Positions 35,623-50,119 of a DNA stretch of 64,000 bases are shown here, in pieces. Every line of letters starts with the position of its first letter. Within the stretch, counting starts at the first letter, position 1. Both the position numbers and the translations under genes were made by a program. Origin of the DNA: Phialocephala subalpina (Eukaryota > Ascomycota > Leotiomycetes > Helotiales > Mollisiaceae); NCBI GenBank assembly GCA_900073065.1, contig FJOG01000023.1, positions 252,179 to 316,178 of the forward strand, given 5' to 3'. Below the pieces are notes generated by a model. The model worked only from the letters and a program-made list of their open reading frames with translations, had not been told where the DNA came from and did no database searches.

Positions 35623-36639
35623 ATGGCACCAGAGCTCTCGAGCAATTGGAAGAAGCTCCAAGCTACACTACAGCGGGAAGCTAAAGATAAACCGGAGCGA
35701 AAAAGGAAAGAAATCCCAACGGAGAGGCAACGAAACACAAACGCAGCAAAGCGCCGTCGACTGGACTCGAAACCATTCAAATCCGTCAGATCCCCTGCCT
35801 TGCAGCTCAAGAAGAAGATCAATATGGGTAGCGCATACAGTGCAGAAGCTTCGGAGACCCCAGAACCGGAACTCGAAGAAGATGAACCAGAAGACGCGCC
35901 CAAAGATGCACCCTCCGCCTCTCTAGCACTCTGGGCTGAGGACAACGATATCTCTGCGAAGGATCTGGTAGAAGCTTACAGTGGAGGCCTGAAGGATATG
36001 ACTATCAAAGGTACCAAACCGGACAAGATAAATGGAGGATTGTCGAGAGATGTGGAGATCGGGAAATACGTGGGAATCGATTGCGAGATGGTAGGAGTGG
36101 GTGGTGAGGAAGACAGATCAGTACTGGCCCGAGTTAGTATTGTCAACTTTCACGGCACACAGGTATACGATTCGTTCGTGAAGCCAAAGGAGTTTGTTAC
36201 GGACTGGAGAACACATGTCAGTGGGGTGTCGACGAAGAACATGGCCACAGCGAGAGATTTCGAACAGGTTCAGGAAGAGGTCGCGGCGATATTGAAGGGT
36301 AGGATCATCGTGGGACACGCTATCAAGAATGACTTGGCAGCAATGATGCTGGGTCATCCAAAGAGAGACATAAGGGACACGTCGAGGTATTCAGGGTTCA
36401 GGAAGTACAGCGCAGGACGGACACCAAGCTTACGAAAGCTTGCAAAGGAAATCCTTGGTGTGGATATCCAGAAGGGAGAACATTCGAGTGTCGAGGATGC
36501 ACGAGCGACCATGTTACTTTTCAGACGCCATAAGTCAGGGTTCGACGTTGAACATGCGGCGCGATACCCACCTCAAGCTTCTACTGGATCTTCGAAGGTC
36601 AAGCCGAAGCCTAAGAAAAAGAAGAAGGTCAAGCGCTGA
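35623..36639 (+). CDS. REX4: RNA exonuclease Rex4 (DEDDh family)
   Basis: Single exon, 338 residues. The N-terminal 145 residues are basic then acidic and low-complexity. The exonuclease domain runs from about 145 to 310: GIDCEMVGVG (Exo I Asp and Glu), GHAIKNDLAAMML (Exo II Asp) and HSSVEDARATM (Exo III His and Asp), giving all DEDDh catalytic residues. The C-terminus KPKPKKKKKVKR is a likely nuclear/nucleolar signal. Rex4 in yeast acts in pre-rRNA processing. Length fits the family. Shares a promoter with ESA1 and is convergent with the CFA-synthase-like gene. Confidence 0.93.
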   Translation: MAPELSSNWKKLQATLQREAKDKPERKRKEIPTERQRNTNAAKRRRLDSKPFKSVRSPALQLKKKINMGSAYSAEASETPEPELEEDEPEDAPKDAPSASLALWAEDNDISAKDLVEAYSGGLKDMTIKGTKPDKINGGLSRDVEIGKYVGIDCEMVGVGGEEDRSVLARVSIVNFHGTQVYDSFVKPKEFVTDWRTHVSGVSTKNMATARDFEQVQEEVAAILKGRIIVGHAIKNDLAAMMLGHPKRDIRDTSRYSGFRKYSAGRTPSLRKLAKEILGVDIQKGEHSSVEDARATMLLFRRHKSGFDVEHAARYPPQASTGSSKVKPKPKKKKKVKR

Positions 36640-36885
36640 GCGATCAACAGTGTGTTTACAAATGTTCACAATCATCAAGAAACATAAGCGGAAGAAGAAG
36701 AATGTGTTCTATATGGTCTAAATGTCGCTATATATCGCAGTCTCCTGCAAAGCTAGCAGAACATCGGAACACCTTTGGATGCCATATAGGCGATTAATAC
36801 CATCATGGTCATCATGGCCATGCTGTCAACAGTAAAGCCTCCTGAGCCCAACTCCATCGCTCAATTCAAAGGAGGAACGCGCTCT

Positions 36886-38506
36886 TTATAGGGGAATACC
36901 TTCCATCAACTCCATCGCTCCTTCACGACCGGCCGTAATGATCACGTCTCCCAAGGTCTTGGTGGCAAAGCCAGCAGCGCAGTATTCGAAGTAGTAGATC
37001 CTAGGATAGCGAGGTCAGTACATCTTGGTCTGAGCCGTCTGACGGAAATGCAGGAACGATAGTACGTGTCAGAGTACATCGCGGGGGTACTGCTATGCAA
37101 GTCAAGAATACCCATTTGAATCACTCACCATTTCTTTCGGAAGACCTCAATCTCTTTCTCACCCATATCCTCGTGTTCAATCATCAAAGCTGGCTTGATC
37201 CTTGACTCGAAATTTCTGCTGAATGCCTCGCGCCATAGTCGTAAAGTTTTCGCATAATGGCCACCGATGTTTTCGATTTTCTCTACCACCAAAGTGCCTT
37301 CAGATCCCTTGTTGATGTTCTCAACGAGTTGGGTGATGGATGGCAGATGCCCACCAGGGAATATATATTTTCGAATGAAATCCTCACCCTTCGCATACGC
37401 TTCGTATCTTCCTTCAGGCATTGTAATGCACTGGAAAACAGCAATGCCATCCTTCTTCAGGACGCGGTGTATGCAGCCAAAGTATGTTTCCAGATATTCT
37501 CTCCCCACAGCCTCAAGCATTTCGATCGAGACTACTTTATCATATAGGACATTTGGTGTAGGTAGTGCTCGGTAGTCCATTAGCAGCACTTCAATCCTGT
37601 CTTGGAATCCAGCTGCTGCAATTCTCTTCTCGGCTAGTGCCTTTTGCTCAATTGACAAAGTCAAAGAAGTCACCCTGCATCCTGTCTTCCGTACTGCTTC
37701 GATTGCAAATGATCCCCATCCAGTTCCGATTTCCAGCACGTGGTCTGTTGGCTTTATGCGAGCGCCATCGATGAAGCGATTCAGCTTGGTGTACTGGGCC
37801 TCCTCTAGGGTCTCTTCTACCTCGTCTGCGCTAGATGCAAGCTTCCATATTGGGCACGAATAAGTCATGTCGTCCGACAGAAACGCAGCGAACATTTCAT
37901 TGCTGATATCGTAGTGTGCTGACACATTCAATAGGGAGTTCGATAACGTGTTGGTACTCCGGGCTAACCCAGTGATGGTGGCCGCAATGGACGAGGTCAA
38001 AGTTGTCGCATTAGCCAGCTGGCTACGATTCAAAATGAAGAGCTATTTGCTGTCAGCATTCTGGTTCTCGGGTGTGTCTTTGGTCTACGAACCTCGAAGA
38101 ACCCAGTCAAGTCCGCACATTCGAAATCGCCCAGCATATATGCTTCCGCAAAGCCCATGTCCGCAAACAAGAAGAATCGTACCCAGAATGCCTCTTTCTT
38201 CACTGTCACTTCCACTTTCCGAACTCCTCCAGTCTTCTTTGCGCCATTGACTCCATTGACCCCGTTGACCCCGTTGGTCTTCTTGGAGTACTCCTTGGCA
38301 ATTTTCTGGCCATATATCATTATTTCTCCGGTCGTCTCATCGTTTATAATTAATTGTCCAATCTCTATACGGGAGAGGAGGGAGGTGACTGCTGCCTTTG
38401 AGACTGACAATGCTGGACCCCAGGACATTCCCCCGATCGCGCCCCGCAGGACGTCGGTTCCGCGAGCCAGGGGTTTTGTGATCGCCGTCGGCAGATAGGA
38501 AGTCAT
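36886..38506 (-). CDS. cyclopropane-fatty-acyl-phospholipid synthase-like methyltransferase
   Basis: Exons 38093-38506, 37129-38042 and 36886-37000; 480 residues. The N-terminal module ends GFFE|LFILNRSQL as in CFA synthases. The catalytic domain has VLEIGTGWGSFA (S-adenosylmethionine loop), SLTLSIEQ, MDYRALP, SIEMLEAVG, the lipid-site words FIRKYIFPGGHLPS and GGHYAKTLRLW, and C-terminal YYFEYCAAGF. Bacterial homologs add a methylene bridge to unsaturated acyl chains of membrane phospholipids. No transmembrane segments are seen at the N-terminus, which argues against a sphingolipid C9-methyltransferase. A KTNGVNGVNGVNGA repeat (9-base units) interrupts the N-terminal part around residue 80. 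The first intron uses a less common GTTCGT donor; the last is 128 bases. Confidence 0.85.
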
Positions 38507-40144
38507 TTTGAATCGCTGCTGGCTGCCCCCGTTGTGATTATCTATATATTGTTTGTGGAAAAGGATGGGGGATATCGAAAGACGTGGTATTCTATGATAT
38601 TATGCCTCGTGTATGCTGGCTGGGACGTACTCCGGCTTTACTTCACTTTCAGTCTGAGGCCCTCGATTTCGATACTCGTCCCGGTCGAAAGGCGAAGTGT
38701 GCGATTAGCAGCGGTGAGAGGATGTCTGAGGAAACGTTGAGTACTCTTCAGGAAAGGTGTTGAAGATCTCTTGCGCCAAATCGCAAGACTCACTCGGCCA
38801 CTAAGTGAGGAAGAGGGAGTTGGGTTCAGACCTCGACAGGCAACTTAACAAAACGTACAGAAAAGATACGAGGAAAGGAAAGAATGAAGTCAACGATCGC
38901 AAAATAAAGAGCGCGTCCACGGACTGGATAATCTTCCGCGCTCCAGGAACCACCGTGCCATGACGAAGTGTTCCAGCCATTCTCCAACGGGACAAGGGAG
39001 GGGAAGGCCCAATGCATGCCCCACCACTAGTGCATTTTACTCTGCGTCTGTGCATGATAAATACATTCCGAGTTTCGGCCATATATACATGATTGGGAAA
39101 GTGTCACTCGTTCTGATGCGTCGATTGGATAATATATTGTTTCAATTGACTAGCTAGTGCGAAGTTTTCCGGATATCCAGAAGCAACAGGGTCTTCCTAA
39201 CGTGGAATATCAAGCTTCTTCCGCATGGCTTCTACCGACCCCGCCAATAGGGCCAGTCAAGTGCCTGAATTTGTGCTCCTGGCATCATCCCGTATATGTA
39301 CATATCCATATGGCGTGCTGTAAAATTACTCAAGTACCGTTGCGCAAAAAGCAAGCATAGTATGATCCTGCAGGGACGCCTAGCGTCACAAGAGGCTGAT
39401 TCTGAGATGTTGGGACCACGTCTCCAAAGTCTTGACATCATCATTTTTCCTTCTGCTTTCAGAAAATAATCATTCTCACTCCGGACATGTTGATACTCCG
39501 AAGAGCGACCTCTGACTCCATTTTAAATTCCTCAAACGCATCAATACTAACCACATGTCAAATGTTTGTCAACTTTTCAAAAGTACAGAAAGACACAAGA
39601 GGCAATTGTGTATGTAATCTACAAGGATCCTGCGGCAGAGCCATGTTTTCTATCCTCTCCACAAGCCCCTTGTAACAACCTCGTTGATCACCAATAGCCG
39701 CATGGACTCAAGCTCTTTGCAACCACGGAAGAGACTGGAACCGCTGCACTGTGCATCTGGTGCTTGGGTATTGAAACGTGACTCGGGCTGCAGCTGGAGA
39801 TAGGCCCGAGAGGTCCGTTTCGTTGAGCGGTGAGAGGTTGTTTGGCTTCCTTGCATGAACGACTATGCAGCTTCTATTCTTTCGAATTGGCTTCTATCCG
39901 GAGTGTTTCCAAACTTTGAAGTAGAGGAAAATAAACTTGATGGCAGGTACTCTGAGTTTTCGAGAAGAAGCGGGTGAGACTGAAATAAGGTTTGAGATTG
40001 TGACGATTGCCGAATTCAAATACGGGTTAGCGTAAACACGTCGCGTGCACGCGAGCCAGGTGCGAGCGCGACTTGGAGCACGAGGTTTGGAAGTCCTGAA
40101 AGCACCTCGGACATCTAGATTAGACACCAGAAATAATTACGAAA
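38507..40144. other. intergenic region
   Basis: 1.6 kb between divergent genes. No frame with a recognisable domain or intron structure; no repeat noticed. Confidence 0.45.
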
Positions 40145-40695
40145 ATGCTCGCCATTGAGAAGAAAGCCAAAGATGAGGGCAAATGCACGCCCAATATTCT
40201 CCCATGCCGGATAAACCACAACGGACCAGTTGACGCCTCAAAAAGATACTGGAATCCAACCCAGACATCTGGTGAGCTTGCCTACTTTGCAGATTGGACA
40301 ACGACTGACTCGAGGATTCGCAGATGGAAAGACCGCAGCCTACTTCCGGGGCAAGAAATTATACGGCAAGGAAGTAAAGGTTCCAGAGGGGTACCGAGGA
40401 GTTGTGCTTTCGAGCACTGATCGAATATTACCAAAGCCTGCGCAAACAAGTGAGGATGACGAGGGTGCGGAGGAGGAACCAGAGGTGAAGATCGTGGAGG
40501 AGCAGTCGGACTTTGACAGTATAATGGTCTGGGGACACGAGGCGGTGCCAGAAGATGCAGCGGACCCGTATGTGAAAGGGATGGACGAGTGGATAGCATT
40601 TTCGGAGCAGGTATGAGTAATTGCTCGAAGAGTTTGGACAAAGCTGATATTCCCAGATCCATTCGTACAAGCCAAAGAATTCGAGTACATCATAA
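40145..40695 (+). CDS. RNH203: ribonuclease H2 subunit C
   Basis: Exons 40145-40271, 40324-40610 and 40657-40695; 150 residues. ILPCRINHNGPVDASKRYWNP followed after splicing by TSDGKTAAYFRGKKLYGKEVKVPEGYRG is the typical RNASEH2C core, and the C-terminal VWGHEAVPEDAADPYVKGMDEWIAF plus IHSYKP completes it. The subunit is non-catalytic; with subunits A and B it removes ribonucleotides from DNA. An acidic linker (EDDEGAEEEPEVK) lies around residue 95. Introns are 52 and 46 bases. The 3' end is 55 bases from that of the convergent DUF4385 gene. Confidence 0.88.
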
Positions 40696-40750
40696 GCGTT
40701 TCAGGGAGTATTACATGGCGTTAGGAGATACCAGGTTAATTGAATTGTCC

Positions 40751-41362
40751 TCAATCATTTTCAGATTTTATTCTCAGAGACTCTTCCCTGATTAGACCTT
40801 CCTCATCGCGGAGTTTCCTTCGACCATTTTTTCTCGTGCTCGCTCTCGTCGTGGCTTTTGGGTCTTCATCCCCATCCTCGTCTTTCACTTTCCCACGTTC
40901 CATCGCCATCCATTCCTTTTGTTCCTTGAGGAACACCTTTTTCATCTCCTGATATCCTTCATGGGCCTTGCACCTTTCCCAAACTTCCCGGAATATCCTA
41001 CTCGCCTCCTCTTTCTCTTCTTTCCCCTCGTGACCCTTACTCTTCTCGTTTACATTGCCCTTCTCCTTCCCACCCACGTACTTCTTTCCGCCTTTGTAAT
41101 TTGCATACCTCTTCGACCTCGTCATGCCCATCTGGATGAATTTTCTACTCATATCCATTCCGACGAAGTCTTGTTGGTCATAGAATTCGAGAAACTTCCC
41201 CCAAAGAGTTTCCGAGGAGATTTGCGCGATGGGGACGGTTCGGAAGCGCCAGTGGGGAAGGAGGTAGGATTTGTACGGCTCATATGTGAGGACGCCTTGC
41301 TCGCCGCGAGCTATTTGGTAGGTCATGAGATGGGGTTTGGGTGCTTTGGTGAAATTCGCCAT
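40751..41362 (-). CDS. DUF4385 domain protein
   Basis: Single exon, 203 residues from the ATG at 41362 (MANFTKAPKPHL). YKSYLLPHWRFRTVPIA, FYDQQDFVGMDMSRKFIQMG and TRSKRYANYKGGKKY match the DUF4385 family, found in bacteria and fungi. The middle and C-terminal parts are highly charged Lys/Glu. No catalytic role is established for the family that I can name. Divergent from MCM6 with 415 bases between starts, and tail-to-tail with RNase H2C. Confidence 0.8.
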   Translation of the reverse strand: MANFTKAPKPHLMTYQIARGEQGVLTYEPYKSYLLPHWRFRTVPIAQISSETLWGKFLEFYDQQDFVGMDMSRKFIQMGMTRSKRYANYKGGKKYVGGKEKGNVNEKSKGHEGKEEKEEASRIFREVWERCKAHEGYQEMKKVFLKEQKEWMAMERGKVKDEDGDEDPKATTRASTRKNGRRKLRDEEGLIREESLRIKSEND

Positions 41363-41673
41363 GATTTGACAAAGTACATAAACTCTGAGGAACACTCAAC
41401 AATGCTTTTGATACATGTGGTGACGTAGATGAGCTAGTCAGTCTCCCGTGTTGGCAGGAACGAGGCGATCATTGAAAATGTGTTTTAAACCGATATGAGG
41501 ACAATCGTGGGCTTCGTCCGTCTTCTAAGCCAATGCAAAGCAACGCGCAAGAAAACATGGTGGTTGCCAGACATTATCACGTTACCCTTACCCCTTTTTT
41601 AAGTCGCTAAGGAAAACCACTTTATTACGGCGGCCTCAACAAGCCAGCAGCGCGCGTTTTCTCGCGACTTTCA

Positions 41674-41679
41674 ACGCGT
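41674..41679. promoter_or_regulatory. MluI cell-cycle box (MCB) upstream of MCM6
   Basis: A perfect ACGCGT palindrome ends 98 bases before the MCM6 ATG. MBF-type factors bind this element upstream of G1/S replication genes in yeasts. Its place in front of a replication helicase gene supports a functional site; binding here is inferred. Confidence 0.6.
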
Positions 41680-41777
41680 TCGTGTTTTACCGCCAATCTT
41701 CGACTCCTGAAAAAGATATCAACGGCCCTCCCACAACCTCACAAAATAAAGCTCTTTTCGAATATTCAGCCGTCACA

Positions 41778-44777
<3,000 letters not shown>

Positions 44778-45855
44778 GCCAGGGATTTGAGAAGAAAGCA
44801 TTGTATGAATGACGTTTGGGTTGGTGACTGATATGGGGAAATGGGAGGATACCAAAGACCTGATCATTTGGGCGTTCGTCGGCGGCGTCTTTACGAGCAA
44901 TTGTGTTTATGTTTGTCACGAATCATATAATGAAAACGATTACTAACATCCCTCGATGGGAACCTGCATCATTCAAGCATGCATGCATTCGCTGGTATGC
45001 GCCAACATCCATCATACGACAACTGTCCGTTCCTGTGATCAACGCCAATTTGCTCGAGTTTATTTTTTGGGTCTAAAACAGTCAGCTGGCAGAGAAGGTT
45101 ACACGACATCCTCGACCCTAACATCAAGGTTTGGTCAGCCTCACGAGGCGAGGAGAGCGGTTGGTTCTGCCATTTCATCCCATGGTTCACCCTTGTTTTC
45201 GTTTAAGGAGGCGAGATCCGGGTCGTGCCGAATCTGGGAGCTTTGCTCTGGTTTGATCTTCCTCATGTTGCACAACATCTCGAACTGCATCATGCCGTCG
45301 AACTTATGTAGGTGCCGGCAGAAGCAGGTGAGTTCCAAGTCATGTTATGACTCGGGATCCGACTTCGGTTCTTTCCTGCCTCTCTCATTTCTCTCGTGCG
45401 CAAACTCTACGTCTTCATCCTATCTTCTTCTCGAGATGTCGCTCGTCCTCATCAGCATGACTGAAACACCGCGGAAGCGAAAAAGGGAAATAGCCAAGCC
45501 AGCATCCAAGCAAGACGAAAAGGTAATCATGAGGCCAGCGCCTACCGAACGAAACAAGTATCGAATAGGATACGTCGTTGTAGCTATTTCCGATTGGGGG
45601 TACTACACGCGACGTGTCAAGTGCGTGCCTACCAGCATGTGGTACCCAGGAGTACAAGCACAGAAACGGGTTCCTTATCTGGTCCTACCACAACGGTCCT
45701 TTTTTGAGGGTTCAAAGAAGTCCCATCTTGTCCCCAATCCCCAACCTCCTTGAATTTTTTGATGTACTTTTTGTCCATATTCTTCTCATTTCCCCTGTAT
45801 TCTCGAACCAGATTTTCAACTTCAAGTATATATTATTTTGATTCTCGCCGGCATC
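44778..45855. other. intergenic region
   Basis: 3' flank of MCM6 and promoter of the MFS gene. A frame ending at 45753 has no domain and no convincing start. Nothing recognised. Confidence 0.4.
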
Positions 45856-47817
45856 ATGCTGACGGAACTTAAACGGCGGTGGTCCGTTGTGTCGAATCCT
45901 CCCGAGGGAAGGTCAGCTTTGTTGCCGGCAATCATACTGTGTACATTGGGGGCGTTCGGGGAGGTGTGCTTGACAAGTACGAATATATACTTGATTGAGC
46001 AGGCAGCATGCAGGAAATACTTTAATCAATATGATCCCGGCCAAATCGGTCTTAATGGGTTGATGGACGAAGAGACTTGCAAAATGGCAGCTCCGGTTCA
46101 GACTCAAGTCGCGCAGATAAATGGACTGTATACTGTTCTGGGGTTCATACCTCGTAAGTCCTCTGGCACGGCTAGAAGCAAGATGCTCATTGGAATGCAG
46201 CAATCTTCCTCACAGGTCCATATGGGAAGATAGCGAAAATACTGGGAAAGAAGACCATCTTGATGTTGAACGTGGGTAGTATGACTTTGGCTGGCTTGTA
46301 TTTCACGCTGGTGTGTAAGTAAAGTTCTCATCGCCCCAAACATGTCGACTAACCTTGCAGGTTACTTCTACAACACGTTCGACATCCGATGGATATACTT
46401 GACTCCCTTTTTCGACATCATCGGTGGAGGTCAAGTCATCTTATCCTCTTTCCTCATGACCTATATTGCGGAGTGTGTTGGTTCGAAGAAACTGTGAGCT
46501 CTCCTTGTGTTCTCTTTTCATCTATTGCCGCTGACTCCGATTTCAGGAGCCATGTCTTCTACAGACTAAGCGCTTTGCAGTTGCTGTTTGCCTTTTTCGC
46601 CATGCTCGTCAGCGTATGTGCTTATTCCCATACGATATTGTTGTTTCCTTGTATGAGGGCTCTCGGAGCTGGGAGCTGTCTCTGGAGCCTAGACATGAGA
46701 ACAAACGGGCCTCATCCGTTTGAATGCAGACTCCTAAGACAGCTCCCTACTCCCGTAGCTCCCACCAGCAAAAATAGCTTTTTCCTATGCTAATTTGTTG
46801 AAGTCAGTAACACTCCGGCGCAATGTCTGGGTCCAATGCGGCATCGGAATCATCGACCTAACCCTCATGATTCCCGTCTGCATCCTCTTCCCAGACTCCC
46901 GAATCACCTACCTCCGTCCACCTAGTCCACGACCATCCCTCATCCCCTCATCTCCAATCTCGACCTCGGGTTCAGACTCAAATTCAACATCCTCCCAATC
47001 CTCCTCCGAAACAACCTTACTTCTTCCCCTAGACCCCTTAACCCTACCCCCAGAAACCCAACCCGCGATCTTCAGAACAATATTCTCCGCACTCGCCTCC
47101 CACAGCACCCACTCTTTGTCTCTCTTCCACTCCATAATCTACGCCAACAAATTCTCCCGATACACACTCTTTACCTACTTCACGCTCACTCTCGGGACCG
47201 GGATACGAGTCATCTATGCGCAATGGGGGAGTATAACATTTGATTGGCTCTTCGCAGAAGTTAATGCAATAACTGGGTTTGAAATGATAGTCTCGGGCAT
47301 CATTTTGATCTCATTACCTTACGTCTCCCACAACCTGCTCAAACCTCGCCTCGGCTCCTCCTCCTCGGTCGACATCTGGATATGCAAAGCTTCCGTCCTC
47401 GCAAACGCCATCGGCGTCATCCTCATCGGCTTCGCACCAACTCGAATCTGGTTTATATCCAGCATGACGGTATGGACAATGGGTTCTGGACTGGGTGCTA
47501 GCTTGAGGAGTTTTGTGACAGGAATGATGGATAGTAAAGAGGGGATTGAGGAGATTTATTTGGGGATTGGGATGATGGAGACATTAGCGAACATTATCGC
47601 TACGGCTGGTTGGAGTGGTGTTTTTGCTGAGGTGTTGGGGCTGAGTTATTGGGTGATGCGGACGCCATTTCTGGTGAGTTCGGTGATTTTGATGGGGGTT
47701 TTTGGGTGTGTTTGGGTTTTGGGGAATTTTGACAAAGTTCTTGCTCGTGTGGTGGAGGCCGAGGGAGTGATAGGTGATGATAATGATAGCGATATTGATG
47801 ATGATGATTTGATGTAG
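45856..47817 (+). CDS. MFS transporter
   Basis: Exons 45856-46153, 46216-46314, 46361-46493, 46547-46613 and 46804-47817; 536 residues. The order of segments is typical of a 12-helix MFS protein: first helix LLPAIILCTLGAFGEV, a long outer loop with two Cys, PVQTQVAQINGLYTVLGFIP, then PYGKIAKILGKKTILMLNVG (motif A-like loop 2/3), and FFDIIGGGQVILSSFLMTYIAE. The central cytosolic loop is Ser/Pro-rich (residues about 225-265). The arrangement resembles the fungal transporters loosely related to the proton-coupled folate/SLC46 group, but the substrate is unknown. The last intron (190 bases) needs a non-consensus AAG acceptor at 46803 to keep the frame; the C-terminus ends in an acidic DDNDSDIDDDD tail. 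Confidence 0.78.
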
Positions 47818-48295
47818 CGGGTCAACCGGAGTTATTGTTTTGGTTATGGCGTCGTGGGATATAGCTGGCTGGCTCACGGTACGTAGGGTGTATGATCATG
47901 TGGCGTTGAGGACTGGGACGTGCTTGATTTTGTATGGAATATCATGAGCACACGTAGCGTGGGAGGGGACTTGATCAAATGTAACATCTTTTGCTACGTG
48001 GAATGCAGCCATTGGTCTGTCTTATGATTGGCTCGATGACAGAAAGAAATTCGAGGATAATTCATAGCTAAGGAAAGAACGACGTCGAAGCATGGAGTCT
48101 CTCGGATTCCTAGTCTCCTCGATCCTTCAATTTTTCAAGCATAGAAGCCCGGCGCTGATCTCAAAATCAAACAATCTGCCCCCAACAGAAGATGATCCTC
48201 TCGCTCCCCCCATCTGCTTGCATCTCACAAGGAAATATACCCAAGGAAATTCATCATCACATGTCGTATCGTATATCCATCATTCATAACCTCCC
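47818..48295. other. intergenic region
   Basis: Between convergent 3' ends. Nothing recognised. Confidence 0.4.
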
Positions 48296-48970
48296 TCAGC
48301 AAGTATCCAACATACTTGTAAGTGCAGTCTTCTCAGCAGACGTAATGGTAAGGTCATACACCGTCTTGACCTTAACCCACATCTTCGCGTAAGTACACCA
48401 GTATGAAGCTACACATCGTTAGCCAATGTCTCTCAAACACAAGACAAGAAAGGAGAACATACACAACGGTGGCTTCCAATCCTCAGGTCCACTGTCACTC
48501 TTACTCTCATTCACATTGTCCGTCACAGCCAGCAATTGCGGGTTCGTCAAATCGTTGGCAAATGTTTGTCTTTGCGCTGTTGTCCAGGCACTAGCACCGC
48601 TCTTCCAAGCATTGCTGAGAGGGACAAGGTGATCAATGTCAAGATCACTGGCTGCGGTCCAAGTGGCTCCATCGTAGGGTGAGACCCAGGTTCCGGAGGT
48701 GGCTGCACAGGCGGCATTGACGACGACGTCCGTACCGTCACGCTTGAGGACAGTCTCTCGGGTGTTGCAGGTTCCAGAGATCGTGATCCAGGTTGGGAAA
48801 AGGTCGCGACTGTAGCCGTCTTGGGAGCCGGCGGCGGCGACAGTCAGAGCGGCAAGGTAGGATTTGGCGGTTGCTGTTGTGGGAATGCCAGGAGGAGATC
48901 GACGCTCGAGGGGAGCACCGAGGACGGTGGAGGAGAGAAGGAGAGCGCTGGCCACAATGGAGGAAAACAT
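48296..48970 (-). CDS. secreted HNH-type nuclease (DUF1524/GmrSD C-terminal-like)
   Basis: Exons 48463-48970 and 48296-48408; 206 residues. A clear signal peptide (MFSSIVASALLLSSTVLGAP) is followed by a dibasic RR that could be a processing site. The core has DLDIDHLVPLSNAW, QRQTFANDLTNP and NVNESKSDSGPEDWKPP, the DxDH...N...N pattern of the ββα-metal HNH fold in this secreted family; paired Cys in the mid-region and C-terminus probably form disulfides. The 54-base intron (GGCTAAC branch) falls just before SYWCTYAKMW. Likely an extracellular DNase for nutrient acquisition or interaction with other organisms; substrate inferred from the fold. I start at the second in-frame Met-like position because it gives a clean signal peptide. 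Confidence 0.88.
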
Positions 48971-50119
48971 CTTGAAGGAAGACTTCGAAGTGCCTGACAA
49001 CTGTTGCGAGGAGGAGGATCACTCGAACAAACACCAACTTATCTGCGGGGGAGAGGCCTCGTTATATCTATATCTTTATCTTTCACTTAAAGATATGCCC
49101 AACTCTCACACAACCAATTGACTTTCCACCACCCTTTACCACTTGCTCGATAAGATCATCCATCTCATGTTCCTCCGAAGCTCTCAACCAGCAATCAGCT
49201 TTCACGATGCCACGCGCCCGTCTCCTTCTCTTGGCGCCTCATCTCAGCTTCCGCAATCAGCCTCTTCTCCGACAAATAAGCTTGCTCGACCCCGATCGCT
49301 CCGGCAGATTAAGCTTACTTACCACTTACCACTCCCGGGCGCTATTTCAGGGGCTCTCAGGGCAGTATGCCACCTTATCGAATGGCATCGGCACATGGTG
49401 CCGAATACAGGCACTTCCACTCAGCTGCATCGAGTTGTTCTCTTGGCGATGTGTTTTACCTTCTCGATTGGGATGTCTCAGGTGCGGTCTGCGGCGGGCC
49501 CCGTATGCACGACATAGGGTTGGGGTGAAGAAGGAGGAAGGAAGGAGGATGGAAGGCTGGCAGCCAGTTGATAATGCATGTGATTGGCTTGGCGCTGGTA
49601 GGTGTTGTCAAGATAATCAATCTCGTGAAATATTATTTTCTGGTGATGTTTTTCTATCAATCGGAATTCTCGTTTCGGTTGAGCTTAGGGGGAAGCTGTA
49701 AAGAGAAGGCGCGGCCGACGTCACGGTCGTGATGCGCCTTCGGATTGGGACCAATACACAAGTATTGACTGCGTGATGAAAAGTTCTATGTAAATTTGGG
49801 AGTGGTGATCAAATATTCGACTCTGCTGTTGCTTTCCTCAGTATTTCTCAGCACTAACTTTGCCAGCACCATCTTTCCAAGAGTTTAGTGCCGGCAGCCG
49901 GTTTCTCCAGATAGCCGAGATCTGGGGCCCCACCATTGAGCTTCGAGCTTCTTCCATATCGAATCGCGTGCCAACCCAACAGCTTCAATTGTACCCCAAC
50001 AACACCTTTGCCACCCTTCACGAACCCCGTTCTCTACTTCACCACTACTGTACCATCAATACCAACTTTCTGCGAATCTCCTTCAGTTTCACCGCCTTCG
50101 AGAACAAAGACTACTCAAA
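48971..50119. other. intergenic region
   Basis: Shared upstream region of two divergent genes. Long frames in it lack domains. The plus strand from 49.85 kb is C/T-rich and is probably the 5' leader of the microprotein gene. Confidence 0.45.

Noticed and set aside
36886..38506. Alternative call: sphingolipid C9-methyltransferase
   Set aside because: That family has two N-terminal membrane helices, which are absent here; the N-terminal module and motif order fit CFA synthase better.
44956..45753. 265-codon open frame between MCM6 and the MFS gene
   Set aside because: No ATG in a sensible place, no domain, low-complexity sections; probably 3' flank and promoter DNA.
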